Shown: piece after piece, positions 28,854 through 37,709 of the stretch
Layout of the letters: each line of letters begins with the position of its first letter
Position numbering within the stretch: the first letter of the stretch is position 1
Assembly: GCF_001690985.1 (NCBI RefSeq)
Contig: NZ_MAJS01000079.1
Coordinates: 434,001-498,000, forward strand
Source of the DNA: Aliivibrio sp. 1S175
GTDB taxonomy: Bacteria > Pseudomonadota > Gammaproteobacteria > Enterobacterales > Vibrionaceae
DNA: 64,000 nt
Direction of reading: 5' to 3'
Program-made: the position numbers and the translations under genes
The notes under the pieces: generated by a model
What the model was told of the DNA's origin: nothing
The model's database searches: none
Seen by the model: only the letters and a program-made list of their open reading frames with translations

Positions 28854-29735
28854 ATGTTCTCAGGTAGCATTGTCGCATTAGTAACACCATTAGATACTGA
28901 TGGTGAAGTAGATTACACCAGTTTAAAAAATCTTGTTGATTATCATATTGATGCAGGTACAAATGGCATTGTAGCTGTTGGTACTACTGGAGAGTCAGCG
29001 ACATTAAGTGTAGAAGAGCATGTCAAGTTAGTGATGAAGACCCTTGAGTTTGCTGATGGTCGCATTCCTGTGATAGCTGGTACGGGAGCGAACGCAACTC
29101 ATGAAGCCGTAACTTTTAGTAAATTATTTAGAGATTCAGGTGTTGCAGGCTGTCTTAGTGTGACGCCTTATTACAACAAACCAACGCAAGAAGGTTTGTA
29201 TCTGCATTATAAAGCGATTTCTGAATCAACAGATGTGCCTCAAATTCTCTATAATGTACCAGGCCGTACCGCTGTCGATTTATTACCAGAAACGGTTGCT
29301 CGTTTGTCTGAATTTAAAAATATAGTCGCATTAAAAGATGCGACGGCTGATCTAGATAGAATTGCAATTACCCGTGAACTTTGTGGTGAAAACTTTATCC
29401 AACTAAGTGGTGATGATGCAACAGCACTTGATTTCGTAAAATTAGGTGGTCAAGGTGTTATCTCGGTTACTTCAAACGTAGCAGCAAAAGACATGGCAAT
29501 GATGTTTGCTTTAGCGGCTCAAGGTAAATTTGAAGAAGCTGAAGTGATTAACCAGCGTCTAATGCCATTACATAATGATTTGTTTGTTGAAGCGAATCCA
29601 ATGCCTGTTAAATGGGCAACTCATCGTTTAGGTATGATTACTCACCCTGATATTCGTTTACCATTAACCGAATTAAGTCTTTCTGCACAACCAGTCGTTG
29701 AACAAGCGTTAATTCGTGCTGGTGTGTTGAAGTAA
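28854..29735 (+). CDS. dapA: 4-hydroxy-tetrahydrodipicolinate synthase
   Basis: DapA condenses aspartate semialdehyde and pyruvate, the first step of the diaminopimelate/lysine branch. The 293-residue TIM-barrel protein shows [10 protein letters not shown], the Tyr in [15 protein letters not shown] and the Schiff-base Lys in [12 protein letters not shown]. Length is as in E. coli (292). It is followed after 11 bases by bamC, the same pair as in enterobacteria, so they are probably co-transcribed. Confidence 0.97.
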   Translation: MFSGSIVALVTPLDTDGEVDYTSLKNLVDYHIDAGTNGIVAVGTTGESATLSVEEHVKLVMKTLEFADGRIPVIAGTGANATHEAVTFSKLFRDSGVAGCLSVTPYYNKPTQEGLYLHYKAISESTDVPQILYNVPGRTAVDLLPETVARLSEFKNIVALKDATADLDRIAITRELCGENFIQLSGDDATALDFVKLGGQGVISVTSNVAAKDMAMMFALAAQGKFEEAEVINQRLMPLHNDLFVEANPMPVKWATHRLGMITHPDIRLPLTELSLSAQPVVEQALIRAGVLK

Positions 29736-29746
29736 TAGGATTGAAA

Positions 29747-30799
29747 ATGAAAGTGAACACTCGCTTTGTTGTTGGATCGTTAATGATCGCTGTTTTATCA
29801 GCGTGCTCAAACAGTCCAACAGAGCGTCGCCAAGCTAAACAAGATTTTAAATATTTAGAAACGGAACCGCTCGTTGAGTGGAAGCAGCCAGTAGAGGCTA
29901 AACCGGAATTTTATCCTCAATATGATATTCCAAAAGGGGAGTATGTTGGAGGGATTGGTAAAGATGTTGATATTCGTCCACCTCAACAAGTGCTTGAATT
30001 GATCCCTGGAGCTCGTGTTGAAGAAAATAATGGAGAGGTAACTGTCTGGCTGATTAAGGAAGAGGATGTCGATAGATTGTGGCAAACCGTCTTGTCAGTG
30101 ATTGAAAAACGTGAGATTGGTTTACGTACACAAACGGATTCTGAACTAGAAACGGATTGGATTAAATGGAATTCAGAAGATGAAGACCATGAATTTGGTT
30201 CGCGTTATAAGATCAATAAATTTAATAAGAATAATCGTTCAGGTTTCCAAATATCGCTCATTGATTGGCAGGTAGATGGTACGCAAACGGAAGTAACAGA
30301 AGCAAATAAAGCACGATATAACATTTTGATGACCAATTTAGTTACGTCTGCTTATGATGCTCAATTACGTGAAGAAGCGCGTATCCGTGCTGAAGAGTTA
30401 GTGAAACGAATCCCTATATCAATGGGGCAAGACAGAAGTGGCCTCCCAATAATTATCGCTCGTGCGCCTTATGATATTTTCTGGGAACGTCTTGGTGAAT
30501 TATTACCAATGATGGGGCTAGAAATTGAAGATAGAAACCGCTCTCAAGGTACGATTAAGGTGAAATATAAAGAACCTGATGATGAATACTGGGAAGAGAT
30601 AGGTACTAAGCCGTTGGCTTTTGAAGGCAGTACTTATAACCTATTACTAGGTGATTTGGGTAACCGAACGTCTATCAATGTTACTGACGCCGCTGGAAAA
30701 CCAGTAAACGAAGCAACACTTGATTCAGTTGTGCCTGTTTTAGCTGCGATGGTTGAAAAATCAAATAGCGCACCTAAAGTTGAGACGGAAGAAGAGTAA
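29747..30799 (+). CDS. bamC: Outer-membrane protein assembly factor BamC
   Basis: BamC (NlpB) is a lipoprotein of the Bam complex that inserts beta-barrel proteins. The 350-residue product has a lipoprotein signal with lipobox VLSAC, a flexible N-terminal region (residues about 25-95) that contacts BamD, then two helix-grip domains (about 100-220 and 225-340). The start is ATG at 29747, 6 bases after AGGA; a TTG two codons earlier is less likely. A strong terminator follows. Confidence 0.93.
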   Translation: MKVNTRFVVGSLMIAVLSACSNSPTERRQAKQDFKYLETEPLVEWKQPVEAKPEFYPQYDIPKGEYVGGIGKDVDIRPPQQVLELIPGARVEENNGEVTVWLIKEEDVDRLWQTVLSVIEKREIGLRTQTDSELETDWIKWNSEDEDHEFGSRYKINKFNKNNRSGFQISLIDWQVDGTQTEVTEANKARYNILMTNLVTSAYDAQLREEARIRAEELVKRIPISMGQDRSGLPIIIARAPYDIFWERLGELLPMMGLEIEDRNRSQGTIKVKYKEPDDEYWEEIGTKPLAFEGSTYNLLLGDLGNRTSINVTDAAGKPVNEATLDSVVPVLAAMVEKSNSAPKVETEEE

Positions 30800-30837
30800 A
30801 TTTTAGCGTTAAATTAATAGCGTTTGTTAATAATTTA

Positions 30838-30868
30838 AGACGTTCACATTAGTGAACGTCTTTTTTTT
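30838..30868. terminator. Terminator after bamC
   Basis: The perfect 10-bp stem AGACGTTCAC/GTGAACGTCT has an ATTA loop followed by eight T. Its right arm overlaps the last codons of the convergent DUF2897 gene. Confidence 0.9.
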
Positions 30869-31088
30869 CATCATTTTTTTCATCATTTTTTTCTGTTGTA
30901 ATATTTTCTTTGCTTGAGGATGGGATTAAATTGTCGCTTTCAAGTGATTCATGCTCATTTTCTTGTGAGCAAGGTTTTTTCTTTGGTTTGAACTTCATAT
31001 TCGCTGTTGCTTTTAGGGCTGCAAGGTTACCAATAACGACACTTAAAACAATGACGATAATAACCCAAGGGTTCATTAACCATTCCAT
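30849..31088 (-). CDS. DUF2897-like small membrane protein
   Basis: This 79-residue protein has one N-terminal membrane segment (NPWVIIVIVLSVVIGNLAAL, about residues 6-25) and a basic patch KFKPKKK. A highly charged low-complexity tail follows, in which a K-N-D-E unit is repeated twice. The N-terminal part matches DUF2897 proteins of Vibrio and relatives as I recall them; the tail is longer than usual. It lies 2 bases after the M15 peptidase gene and is probably co-transcribed. Its end overlaps the bamC terminator. Confidence 0.65.
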   Translation of the reverse strand: MEWLMNPWVIIVIVLSVVIGNLAALKATANMKFKPKKKPCSQENEHESLESDNLIPSSSKENITTEKNDEKNDEKKDVH

Positions 31089-31090
31089 AT

Positions 31091-31759
31091 TTATTCCTTA
31101 TTAATATTAGTAATGTAGCGAACAAATAACGTATCTATGTGTTTAATAATAGTATCTTTTCCCGCTAATTCGATATTTTCCCATGAATCTAAAAGTACAT
31201 CGGGCGTTAATTTTGTCATAAATAGTGAACTTTGAGCTTTGTGGCTTAAATGCCAAGGTTCAATAGCGACGCCTTTTCTATCTGCTTTATAAGGAAAAAA
31301 GAAACCATGTTTTTGCGCATTTTTTTGTAGCCATAGGCTAAAGGAGGCCTGGTGGCCAGTATTATATTCCCAAGGTTCCAATTGAAGCGCGGTGTTTTCA
31401 GGAAGGGCGTTTGATGCATAGACATCAAGGTCTGTTCCCCAGTGATGACGGCTTCCTCCAGGGAGTGCTGACCAACGCATAATGGCGTGGATCTTATCTA
31501 TTTCACTCATATCATCAGTATTAAGTGGTTGTCCATCTTCACCTAAAATAGGACGGATCCCATTAAATTTATTATTCCAAATCATCAATTGGCGTTCAAA
31601 ATCACGGAAGCTACTTGCAATGGTTAGGGTAAAACCTGAACTAAGTGCTGCTTGTGTTAATGCATGAAAAGAATCAACGCAATGACGATGAAGCTGACGG
31701 TTGGGGGTTACAAAAGAGAGGTGTTGAGTCGATAGACCTGTAAGTTGTGCTTTTTCCAT
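31091..31759 (-). CDS. M15-family D-alanyl-D-alanine carboxypeptidase-like protein
   Basis: This 222-residue protein has the LAS/M15 zinc-peptidase motifs: ASSFRDFERQL, then SRHHWGTDLDVYA supplying His and Asp zinc ligands, and EPWHLSH supplying the third His. VanY-type enzymes cleave the terminal D-Ala of peptidoglycan stem peptides. No signal peptide is visible at the chosen start, so a cytoplasmic recycling role or a non-classical location is open. It lies downstream of dapE beyond a terminator. Confidence 0.8.
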   Translation of the reverse strand: MEKAQLTGLSTQHLSFVTPNRQLHRHCVDSFHALTQAALSSGFTLTIASSFRDFERQLMIWNNKFNGIRPILGEDGQPLNTDDMSEIDKIHAIMRWSALPGGSRHHWGTDLDVYASNALPENTALQLEPWEYNTGHQASFSLWLQKNAQKHGFFFPYKADRKGVAIEPWHLSHKAQSSLFMTKLTPDVLLDSWENIELAGKDTIIKHIDTLFVRYITNINKE

Positions 31760-31769
31760 AATTCACCAC

Positions 31770-31798
31770 AATAAAAAAGAGAGGATCGAAACCCTCTC
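31770..31798 (-). terminator. Terminator after dapE
   Basis: On the minus strand the stem GAGAGG/CCTCTC has an 8-base loop followed by TTTTTT, 20 bases after the dapE stop. Confidence 0.75.
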
Positions 31799-31817
31799 AT
31801 CATATACCCAAAAATCA

Positions 31818-32951
31818 TTAAGCAAATAGGTTATTAAGCACTTGTTGATACATATCAGTTAGCTTTTCTAGATCATCAACTTTAACGCATTCGTTCACTT
31901 TGTGAATCGTAGCATTTACAGGACCAAGTTCTATTACTTGAGACCCCATTTGAGCAATAAAACGCCCATCTGAAGTGCCCCCTGTGGTTAATAATTGAGG
32001 TTTTTGTTGGTTAACCGTATCAACCGCATCAACAACCGCAGTTAAAAGCTCACCGGTATCAGTTAAGAATGGAAGGCCATTGATGATCCAATGTAATTCA
32101 TATTCTAAATCGTGTTTATTTAAGGTATCAATGACACGCTGTTGTAGGACTTCAACGGTAGATTCAGTGCTAAAACGAAAGTTAAACATGACCTCTACAT
32201 CACCAGGTATTACGTTAGAAGCGCCAGTACCACCGTTGATGTTGGGAATTTGAAAACTTGTTGGTGGAAAGTAATCATTACCAGCGTCCCATTCGGTTGT
32301 GGCTAGTTCTGTTAATACTGGCATCGCTTGATGAATAGGGTTACGAGCAATATGTGGGTAAGCAACGTGACCTTGGATACCCTTTACAGTTAAGTTACCA
32401 GTAAGAGATCCACGGCGACCATTTTTTACTACATCGCCAACATATTCAGTGCTTGATGGCTCACCTACAATACACATATCAATGATTTCATTTCGATCTT
32501 TTAGAGTATCAACGACACGTGTTGTCCCATTAATAAATGGACCTTCTTCATCTGATGTTATTAAGAAGGAGATAGAGCCTTTGTGGTTAGGGTGCTCAGC
32601 AACAAAGCGCTCAACAGCAACAACCATACAAGCCAAAGAACCTTTCATATCAGCAGCACCACGAGCGTATAGCATGCCATCAATGATGGTTGGTTCAAAT
32701 GGGTTCGTATTCCAGTGGTTTAATGAGCCTGTTGGTACAACATCGGTATGGCCAGCAAAAGTAAATAAAGGTGCTTCAGTGCCACGGCGAGCCCAAAAAT
32801 TAGTGGTATCTTCAAAAACCATCACTTCTATTGTAAAACCAAGTGCTTCTAGTCGTTTTATCATAAGCTCTTGGCAACCAGCATCCTCAGGGGTAACGGA
32901 TTGGCGGCTTAATAAATCTTTTGCAAGAGCTAACGTTGGGGTGTCAGGCAT
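31818..32951 (-). CDS. dapE: Succinyl-diaminopimelate desuccinylase
   Basis: DapE releases succinate from N-succinyl-LL-DAP in lysine and peptidoglycan synthesis. The 377-residue M20 metallopeptidase has [11 protein letters not shown] (zinc His and Asp), [13 protein letters not shown] (bridging Asp), SDEEGP with the catalytic Glu pair, and VGEPSSTE. The length equals the E. coli enzyme (375). It is followed by the M15 peptidase gene on the same strand and preceded by yffB, as in E. coli. Confidence 0.96.
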   Translation of the reverse strand: MPDTPTLALAKDLLSRQSVTPEDAGCQELMIKRLEALGFTIEVMVFEDTTNFWARRGTEAPLFTFAGHTDVVPTGSLNHWNTNPFEPTIIDGMLYARGAADMKGSLACMVVAVERFVAEHPNHKGSISFLITSDEEGPFINGTTRVVDTLKDRNEIIDMCIVGEPSSTEYVGDVVKNGRRGSLTGNLTVKGIQGHVAYPHIARNPIHQAMPVLTELATTEWDAGNDYFPPTSFQIPNINGGTGASNVIPGDVEVMFNFRFSTESTVEVLQQRVIDTLNKHDLEYELHWIINGLPFLTDTGELLTAVVDAVDTVNQQKPQLLTTGGTSDGRFIAQMGSQVIELGPVNATIHKVNECVKVDDLEKLTDMYQQVLNNLFA

Positions 32952-33001
32952 GGTGTATTCCTTTACTTTATCTTTTAATTAGACATCTAAATTTATGAAT
33001 T

Positions 33002-33349
33002 TTAAACGGTAAATAGAGCTTCATATTGTGCAGGCTTAAACCCTAAATGGTATTCATTATTATGAATTAATACAGGACGTTTAATCATTGCCGGCATTTC
33101 TAGTAATAATGCAATCGCACTTTCTTCATTTAGATTGTTTTTTTGTTCATCGGTTAATTGGCGGTAGGTCGTGCCTCTTTTATTGACGACATTTTCCCAG
33201 CCAAGCTGTTTAACAAAAGTACTAACCATCTCTTTATCAATACCATCAGTGCGGTAGTCATGATAAGTAAAGTTAATTTCATTTGCGTCTAGCCATTTTT
33301 TACACTTTTTTATCGTATCGCAGTTTTTTATTCCGTAAATTGTAGTCAT
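33002..33349 (-). CDS. yffB: ArsC/Spx-family protein YffB
   Basis: This 115-residue thioredoxin-fold protein has the start TTIYGIKNCDTIKKCKKWL (Cys in NCDT), then YHDYRTDGI, RGTTYRQL and MIKRPVLI, all matching E. coli YffB. An open frame reaches 33433, but those extra residues have no family counterpart, so the ATG at 33349 is chosen. The ATG at 33361 is the other option. YffB is reported to bind glutathione, but its role is unclear. It is upstream of dapE with about 50 bases between. Confidence 0.85.
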   Translation of the reverse strand: MTTIYGIKNCDTIKKCKKWLDANEINFTYHDYRTDGIDKEMVSTFVKQLGWENVVNKRGTTYRQLTDEQKNNLNEESAIALLLEMPAMIKRPVLIHNNEYHLGFKPAQYEALFTV

Positions 33350-33535
33350 CACTTTCTTCATTATGTTATTAATTATTAACTCCTTTATAACGAGAATTGA
33401 ACCAATACGCCAGTCTTGAGCATTATTTATCATTCTATTGATTATTATTTGAAGTGACTCGTCTTTTTCTTCAACGTATTATTTTTGTTTGTATGGAAAA
33501 TATACACTTTGTTATCGATGTTAATAAGGGCATAC

Positions 33536-33823
33536 ATGATGGGGAATGCAGTAAAGATTGGAGATATAGGCAGTGCGCACGATGGTTTCCATCCAAGCCC
33601 TGTATTGGCGGGCTCAGCGACAGTTAAAGTTGATGGTATTCCGGCGGTAAGAAAAGGCGATCCTTTAGCGCCTCATGTGAAGCCAAAGCATCCTCCTCAT
33701 CCTAGATTTATTTCTGGTGGCTCAAGTAGTGTTTTTATTGATGGACAGCCGGCCGCTCGTGATGGAGATAAAATCGGATGTGGTGGCACAGTTAAAGGTG
33801 GTGGTACGGTTAATATTGGCTAA
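33536..33823 (+). CDS. PAAR-domain protein
   Basis: This 95-residue protein is made almost wholly of a PAAR domain: NAVKIGDIGSAHDG, then PVLAGSATVKVDGIPAVRKGDP, SSSVFIDGQPAARDGDKIGCGGTV and GTVNIG. The metal-binding His/Cys set is visible as H in HDGFHP, HVKPKHPPHP and the late Cys. PAAR proteins form the sharp tip on VgrG of type VI secretion systems. AAGGG lies 5-8 bases upstream of two adjacent ATGs. No vgrG, effector or immunity gene lies nearby, and no C-terminal toxin domain is fused. Confidence 0.9.
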   Translation: MMGNAVKIGDIGSAHDGFHPSPVLAGSATVKVDGIPAVRKGDPLAPHVKPKHPPHPRFISGGSSSVFIDGQPAARDGDKIGCGGTVKGGGTVNIG

Positions 33824-33988
33824 TTATTTATATTTCACTAATGATACTTGTGAAAATTAATTACAAAAAATGCATTTTTATGTGTTTTTTAATGTAATTA
33901 TGCGATTATTTTCGTAATTAGTTGATCAATCTCAACATCATAAATACTGAATGATTAATAATTGTTGTTATTAAATCAGGAGGTACCA

Positions 33989-34270
33989 ATGGAGTTGAAT
34001 CCAGTGTTCGCCAGACGCTTATATTTAGCGTTGTTGGTGCATAATTTAGAAAGACCTAATGTACCGAAGCTTGTCGAGTTAACTGGATGGCCTCGTCGTA
34101 CGATTCAAGATGTATTGAAAGCATTACCTGGCATTGGTATTGAGTTGATGTTTATTCAAGATGGCCGTCGCCATAATGATGGCTATTATCGTCTTTCAGA
34201 TTGGGGACCTTATGATCCTGAATGGGTGTGCTCAAGAGAAGATGAAATTGCATCTACTTTGTATCATTAG
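33989..34270 (+). CDS. Small winged-helix DNA-binding protein
   Basis: This 93-residue protein starts at the ATG at 33989 with a perfect AGGAGGT 4-5 bases upstream. Residues about 22-45 (NVPKLVELTGWPRRTIQDVLKAL) read as a helix-turn-helix, followed by a wing-like segment FIQDGRRHNDGYYRLSDWG. An in-frame extension to 33962 lacks a ribosome site. I recall close relatives in Vibrionaceae annotated only as helix-turn-helix proteins, and targets are unknown. It ends in a strong terminator. Confidence 0.75.
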   Translation: MELNPVFARRLYLALLVHNLERPNVPKLVELTGWPRRTIQDVLKALPGIGIELMFIQDGRRHNDGYYRLSDWGPYDPEWVCSREDEIASTLYH

Positions 34271-34296
34271 CATTACTATTCTGACGAAATTTAAAT

Positions 34297-34330
34297 AAAA
34301 CCGCCAACAAATATGTTGGCGGTTTTTTAT
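34297..34330. terminator. Bidirectional terminator
   Basis: The perfect 13-bp stem AAAACCGCCAACA/TGTTGGCGGTTTT has an AATA loop and T runs, between the winged-helix gene and the convergent lipoprotein gene. Confidence 0.92.
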
Positions 34331-34350
34331 TGCTTGGTGTAAAGGTGCGA

Positions 34351-34680
34351 TTACGGGCAAGAATAGGCAGTACCAAGTAGGGTTATTGATGTGTTAAATG
34401 CAACTGGATCTTGAACAATAACGGTATTTGCCCCCAAAGCGTAAGCTTCGTTTTTTATATCATTTACCGCTGAAACCATTAACTCTTTGTTGGGTATAAA
34501 AAAGAAGGTATACCAATGCCCCTCGCTACCTGTCACTGTTCCTAATTCAGAGCACTGTTTGCTTCCACTATCATTATAATGAAGAGCGACTGAACTTGAA
34601 TCATTATCTAGAGGCTGGTTTGTTGATATACAGCCACTTAATAAAAATAAGCTTAGGGTTGCGGTGAGCAATCTTTTCAT
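34351..34680 (-). CDS. Small lipoprotein (DUF4156-like)
   Basis: This 109-residue protein has a lipoprotein signal (KRLLTATLSLFLLSGC, lipobox LLSGC). Its mature part carries CSELGTVTGSEG, an AYALGANTVIV segment and a C-terminal Cys, a pattern seen in DUF4156 lipoproteins. The ATG at 34680 is one base after the narP stop, so it is probably translated from the same mRNA as narQP. An open frame upstream to 34713 overlaps narP and is rejected. Function is unknown. Confidence 0.7.
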   Translation of the reverse strand: MKRLLTATLSLFLLSGCISTNQPLDNDSSSVALHYNDSGSKQCSELGTVTGSEGHWYTFFFIPNKELMVSAVNDIKNEAYALGANTVIVQDPVAFNTSITLLGTAYSCP

Positions 34681-34681
34681 A

Positions 34682-35293
34682 TTAAGAGTCCAAGTAAAGT
34701 AAGGTAGCTGCAACTCGTGATTTTACATTTAGTTTTTTTAATAAACTTTTCATGTGTACTTTTACCGTCGCCTCAGAAATAAATAGCTTATCGGCAACTT
34801 GTTTGTTTCTCATACCCTTTGCTACGTTTTGTAAAATCTCTAGTTCACGAGCAGTTAAGCTTGATAGTGAATCATCGCCATTATTATCTTGTTCTAAACA
34901 TAGTTTAACTTGTTCAGAATAGGCTTTTCCGCCTCTCATTGCTTCTTTTAATAATGTAATTAGCTCATCAGGTTCACTGTCTTTTAAAAGGTAACCATCA
35001 GCACCAGCTTTAACTAATGTTTTTATATCTTGTTTATTATCAGAAACGGTTAAAATTACGATAGGGCAAGTTACCCCTTCATTACGCAGTGCGTGTAATG
35101 TATCGAGTCCTGACATTCCTTTCATATTTAGGTCAAGCAAGACTAAGTCAGGCTCATTTTGGGAAATAAGAGCGACAGCATCAGTGCCATTACTTGCTTC
35201 GCCTGTTAGGGTGAACTCATCATCAAAAGAGAGTAATTGGCCAATGCCTCGGCGCATTAACGGATGATCATCAACGATAACAACATTCCACAT
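34682..35293 (-). CDS. narP: Nitrate/nitrite response regulator NarP
   Basis: This 203-residue NarL/FixJ-type regulator has the receiver acidic pocket DD at residues 8-9, the phospho-acceptor Asp54 (VLLDLNMKG) and the Lys in LLKDSEPDE. The C-terminal LuxR-type helix-turn-helix is LTARELEILQNVAKG followed by FISEATVKVHM. With the NarQ-like kinase upstream and the nap operon divergent, nitrate/nitrite control of nap is the likely job. It is 17 bases after narQ on the same strand. Confidence 0.92.
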   Translation of the reverse strand: MWNVVIVDDHPLMRRGIGQLLSFDDEFTLTGEASNGTDAVALISQNEPDLVLLDLNMKGMSGLDTLHALRNEGVTCPIVILTVSDNKQDIKTLVKAGADGYLLKDSEPDELITLLKEAMRGGKAYSEQVKLCLEQDNNGDDSLSSLTARELEILQNVAKGMRNKQVADKLFISEATVKVHMKSLLKKLNVKSRVAATLLYLDS

Positions 35294-35310
35294 AATTTTT
35301 ACCTTCTATT

Positions 35311-37002
35311 TTATTGGTTTAGTGGAAACGTAACGTTCACTGTACAACCGTGTTCAAATTCAGAGGATATAGATAAAGTGCCATGAACGCAGTTAGCGCG
35401 TTCCTGCATTATTCTTAATCCATAGTGATTGATCTTTTCTTCTGTAGGATCAAATCCTACTCCATCGTCTTCAATGTTAATGCAGCCTTGCTCACTGTCT
35501 TGAAAACACGTAATGATAATATTATCAGCTTTTGAGTGTTTGATGGCATTTAATGTCGCTTCACGTATTAATTGCAATAAATGGACGTGCTGTTGGGCAT
35601 TGATAGGTAGAGAAGGCAGTTCATTATTTACTCTAATATTTATGTTGGTTTGCGCTGCCAATGTGGTTGTGATTTCTTGTAGAGCCTCTCCAAAATGAGC
35701 TTTATTGATGGTTAATCTAAAAGTATTAAGTAATCCTCTTAATTGAGTATAGGCACTTTTAAGTCCTTCATCTAATTCAATTAACGTATTGCCTGTATTT
35801 TTACAGTCACACTTCACAAGCTGACGCTTTAATAGGGTCGTTTGAATTTTTAAATAAGATAGCGATTGAGCTAAAGAATCATGAAGTTCACGAGCAATAG
35901 CGGATCGCTCTTCTAACAAAATTAACTGATGGGTTTGTTTTTGGGTTTGATTATAAAAAATGCCACGGGCAAGGATATTTGAGATATTAATAATGAGTTT
36001 TTGATCAGGGCAAGGTAAAGAGAATTGCCACATTAAATAACCAAGTTGCTCACCATCAATACTCAGTTCTTGTAGGCTCCACGGAGAATCGTTGGATTCG
36101 CCACTGGTTATTTCCCAATCACCACCAGAGGCTTCTTCTACTATCAGGCGAGCACTCGTGACGCCTTCAATATGAATGAATATATCAAGAATATTTTTAA
36201 AGGTTTGCTCGTCTAGTTGTGATGCTGATAATTGTTGTGAGCATTTATATAACGTAGTCAATGAGCGATTCGCTTGGCTTAATTTCTTCGTTTTATCCTC
36301 AACTCTATTTTCTAATTCTCGGTAGTTAAAGTGAATTTGTTTTGCCATATGGTTAAACGAATCACTTAATAGCCCTAATTCATTATCACTTTTTAAGTCT
36401 ACTTGGACCGAATAATTGCCTTTTGTCATAGCTTTACTCGCTTGGACAAGTCGATGTAATGGACTAACGATTTGTCGTTGAGTAAAAAAGATAATAAAAA
36501 CACTTAAAAAAACGATTAAAGATAATCCAAGAGCCCCGATAATCGATAGTGTGATTAATTTTCGTTCTGAAAATTGTTGTAACCTGAAAACAAAGTGATC
36601 GATTTGATCTACAAATAAAGACACTTTATTTAAATAAATTTGTTTGTTGTCACTGAGTAATGCTGGCTTTAAGGAGTGCCATTGTAAACGAATGTCTTGA
36701 TAAGAAAGTTCAATATCATCAGGAACAAACCACTGCTCTAATGCTTGAAAAGAGGGGGAGTCAATAGAGTCAGAAAACTTATTTAAATGACTGACTATTT
36801 CTGGGGAATTAGTTTCAATATCATAGGCTAACCGATAACTTTGCATACGTAGTGAGCCAGATATATTAACCGCCTCAGCATCTTTCAAACTAGAAGATAA
36901 AGTCATTAAAGCAAAGCTAGTAGTGATGATAGAAATAAGGACTATCCATAACATTACTTGAGCAATGGTTTTTGTTAGTATTGAGGTCTTTGTTTGTTTC
37001 AT
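35311..37002 (-). CDS. narQ: Nitrate/nitrite sensor histidine kinase NarQ
   Basis: This 563-residue membrane kinase is close in length to E. coli NarQ (566). It has TM1 at residues about 13-33 and a periplasmic sensor with the nitrate-binding P-box ISGSLRMQSYRLAYDIE. TM2 is at about 148-171, followed by a HAMP domain, a central linker with Cys-containing segments, the HisKA_3 phospho-site ARELHDSLAQSLSYLK, and an HATPase domain ending in DDGVGFDP and LRIMQERA. It forms a two-component pair with narP. The start faces the nap promoter. Confidence 0.94.
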   Translation of the reverse strand: MKQTKTSILTKTIAQVMLWIVLISIITTSFALMTLSSSLKDAEAVNISGSLRMQSYRLAYDIETNSPEIVSHLNKFSDSIDSPSFQALEQWFVPDDIELSYQDIRLQWHSLKPALLSDNKQIYLNKVSLFVDQIDHFVFRLQQFSERKLITLSIIGALGLSLIVFLSVFIIFFTQRQIVSPLHRLVQASKAMTKGNYSVQVDLKSDNELGLLSDSFNHMAKQIHFNYRELENRVEDKTKKLSQANRSLTTLYKCSQQLSASQLDEQTFKNILDIFIHIEGVTSARLIVEEASGGDWEITSGESNDSPWSLQELSIDGEQLGYLMWQFSLPCPDQKLIINISNILARGIFYNQTQKQTHQLILLEERSAIARELHDSLAQSLSYLKIQTTLLKRQLVKCDCKNTGNTLIELDEGLKSAYTQLRGLLNTFRLTINKAHFGEALQEITTTLAAQTNINIRVNNELPSLPINAQQHVHLLQLIREATLNAIKHSKADNIIITCFQDSEQGCINIEDDGVGFDPTEEKINHYGLRIMQERANCVHGTLSISSEFEHGCTVNVTFPLNQ

Positions 37003-37075
37003 CTTTGTTAAATCTGACCTATAGTTAATTAGAGTTAAATAAACTCTATTTTGTTGTTTTTATTTGTTTTAAAAA

Positions 37076-37089
37076 TTGATCTAAAACAA
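37076..37089 (+). promoter_or_regulatory. Putative FNR site of napF
   Basis: TTGAT-CTAA-AACAA matches the FNR dyad TTGAT-N4-ATCAA at 8 of 10 arm positions. It lies upstream of the NarP-like site, the same order as in E. coli napF. Confidence 0.55.
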
Positions 37090-37103
37090 ATACACCCCTC
37101 GTT

Positions 37104-37119
37104 TAGCCATTATGGGGTA
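37104..37119 (+). promoter_or_regulatory. Putative NarP 7-2-7 site of napF
   Basis: TAGCCAT-TA-TGGGGTA is an inverted pair of TACYYMT-like heptamers with a 2-base spacer, the arrangement NarP needs. Each heptamer has one mismatch. Confidence 0.5.
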
Positions 37120-37190
37120 TATCAATAAATATAACAAAATTTAAAATCCAACGTATAAAATTGTGAATAAACGATGGGAGTTGTGAATAG

Positions 37191-37709
37191 ATGAGTCAAA
37201 ATAATCTAATTGATCATTCTAAGCGTGGTATTTTTCATCGTTTTTCAAGTAAGAATAAGATACATCCTTTAATACAACAACGATTACCTTGGGTTAATAA
37301 TGAAGCTGATTTCGTGTCTAAATGTACTCAATGTGAAAAGTGTATTAAAGCGTGCGAAGAAAATATAATTGTTAAAGGCGATGGTGGTTTTCCTATTGTC
37401 GATTTTACTAAAGGGGAGTGCACTTTTTGCGAAGGATGTGCACAAAATTGCCCTGAAAACCTATTTGATTTAACTATTGTGCCAACTTTCTCTCATAAAA
37501 TATCTATAAATGAAAGTTGTTTAGCAAAGCACTCAGTTGAATGTCGTAGTTGTAGTGATATGTGTGAAACACAAGCTATCCGCTTTCAACTTGTGCTGGG
37601 TAACGTTGCTCAGCCTCAAATTAACTTAGATGTTTGTAATGGATGTGGAGGCTGCGTAGCCGTTTGCCCTACTTCTGCTATCAGCATGACACTGGAAGAG
37701 CAAAAATAA
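37191..37709 (+). CDS. napF: Ferredoxin-type protein NapF
   Basis: This 172-residue cytoplasmic iron-sulfur protein is thought to help mature NapA. Cysteine clusters are visible as CTQCEKCIKAC, CTFCEGCAQNC, a middle group C..CRSCSDMC and a final CNGCGGCVAVC, enough for four [4Fe-4S]-type sites. A GATGGGAGT region precedes the ATG. It is the first gene of napFDABC, with its stop overlapping the napD start (TAATG). Confidence 0.95.
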   Translation: MSQNNLIDHSKRGIFHRFSSKNKIHPLIQQRLPWVNNEADFVSKCTQCEKCIKACEENIIVKGDGGFPIVDFTKGECTFCEGCAQNCPENLFDLTIVPTFSHKISINESCLAKHSVECRSCSDMCETQAIRFQLVLGNVAQPQINLDVCNGCGGCVAVCPTSAISMTLEEQK

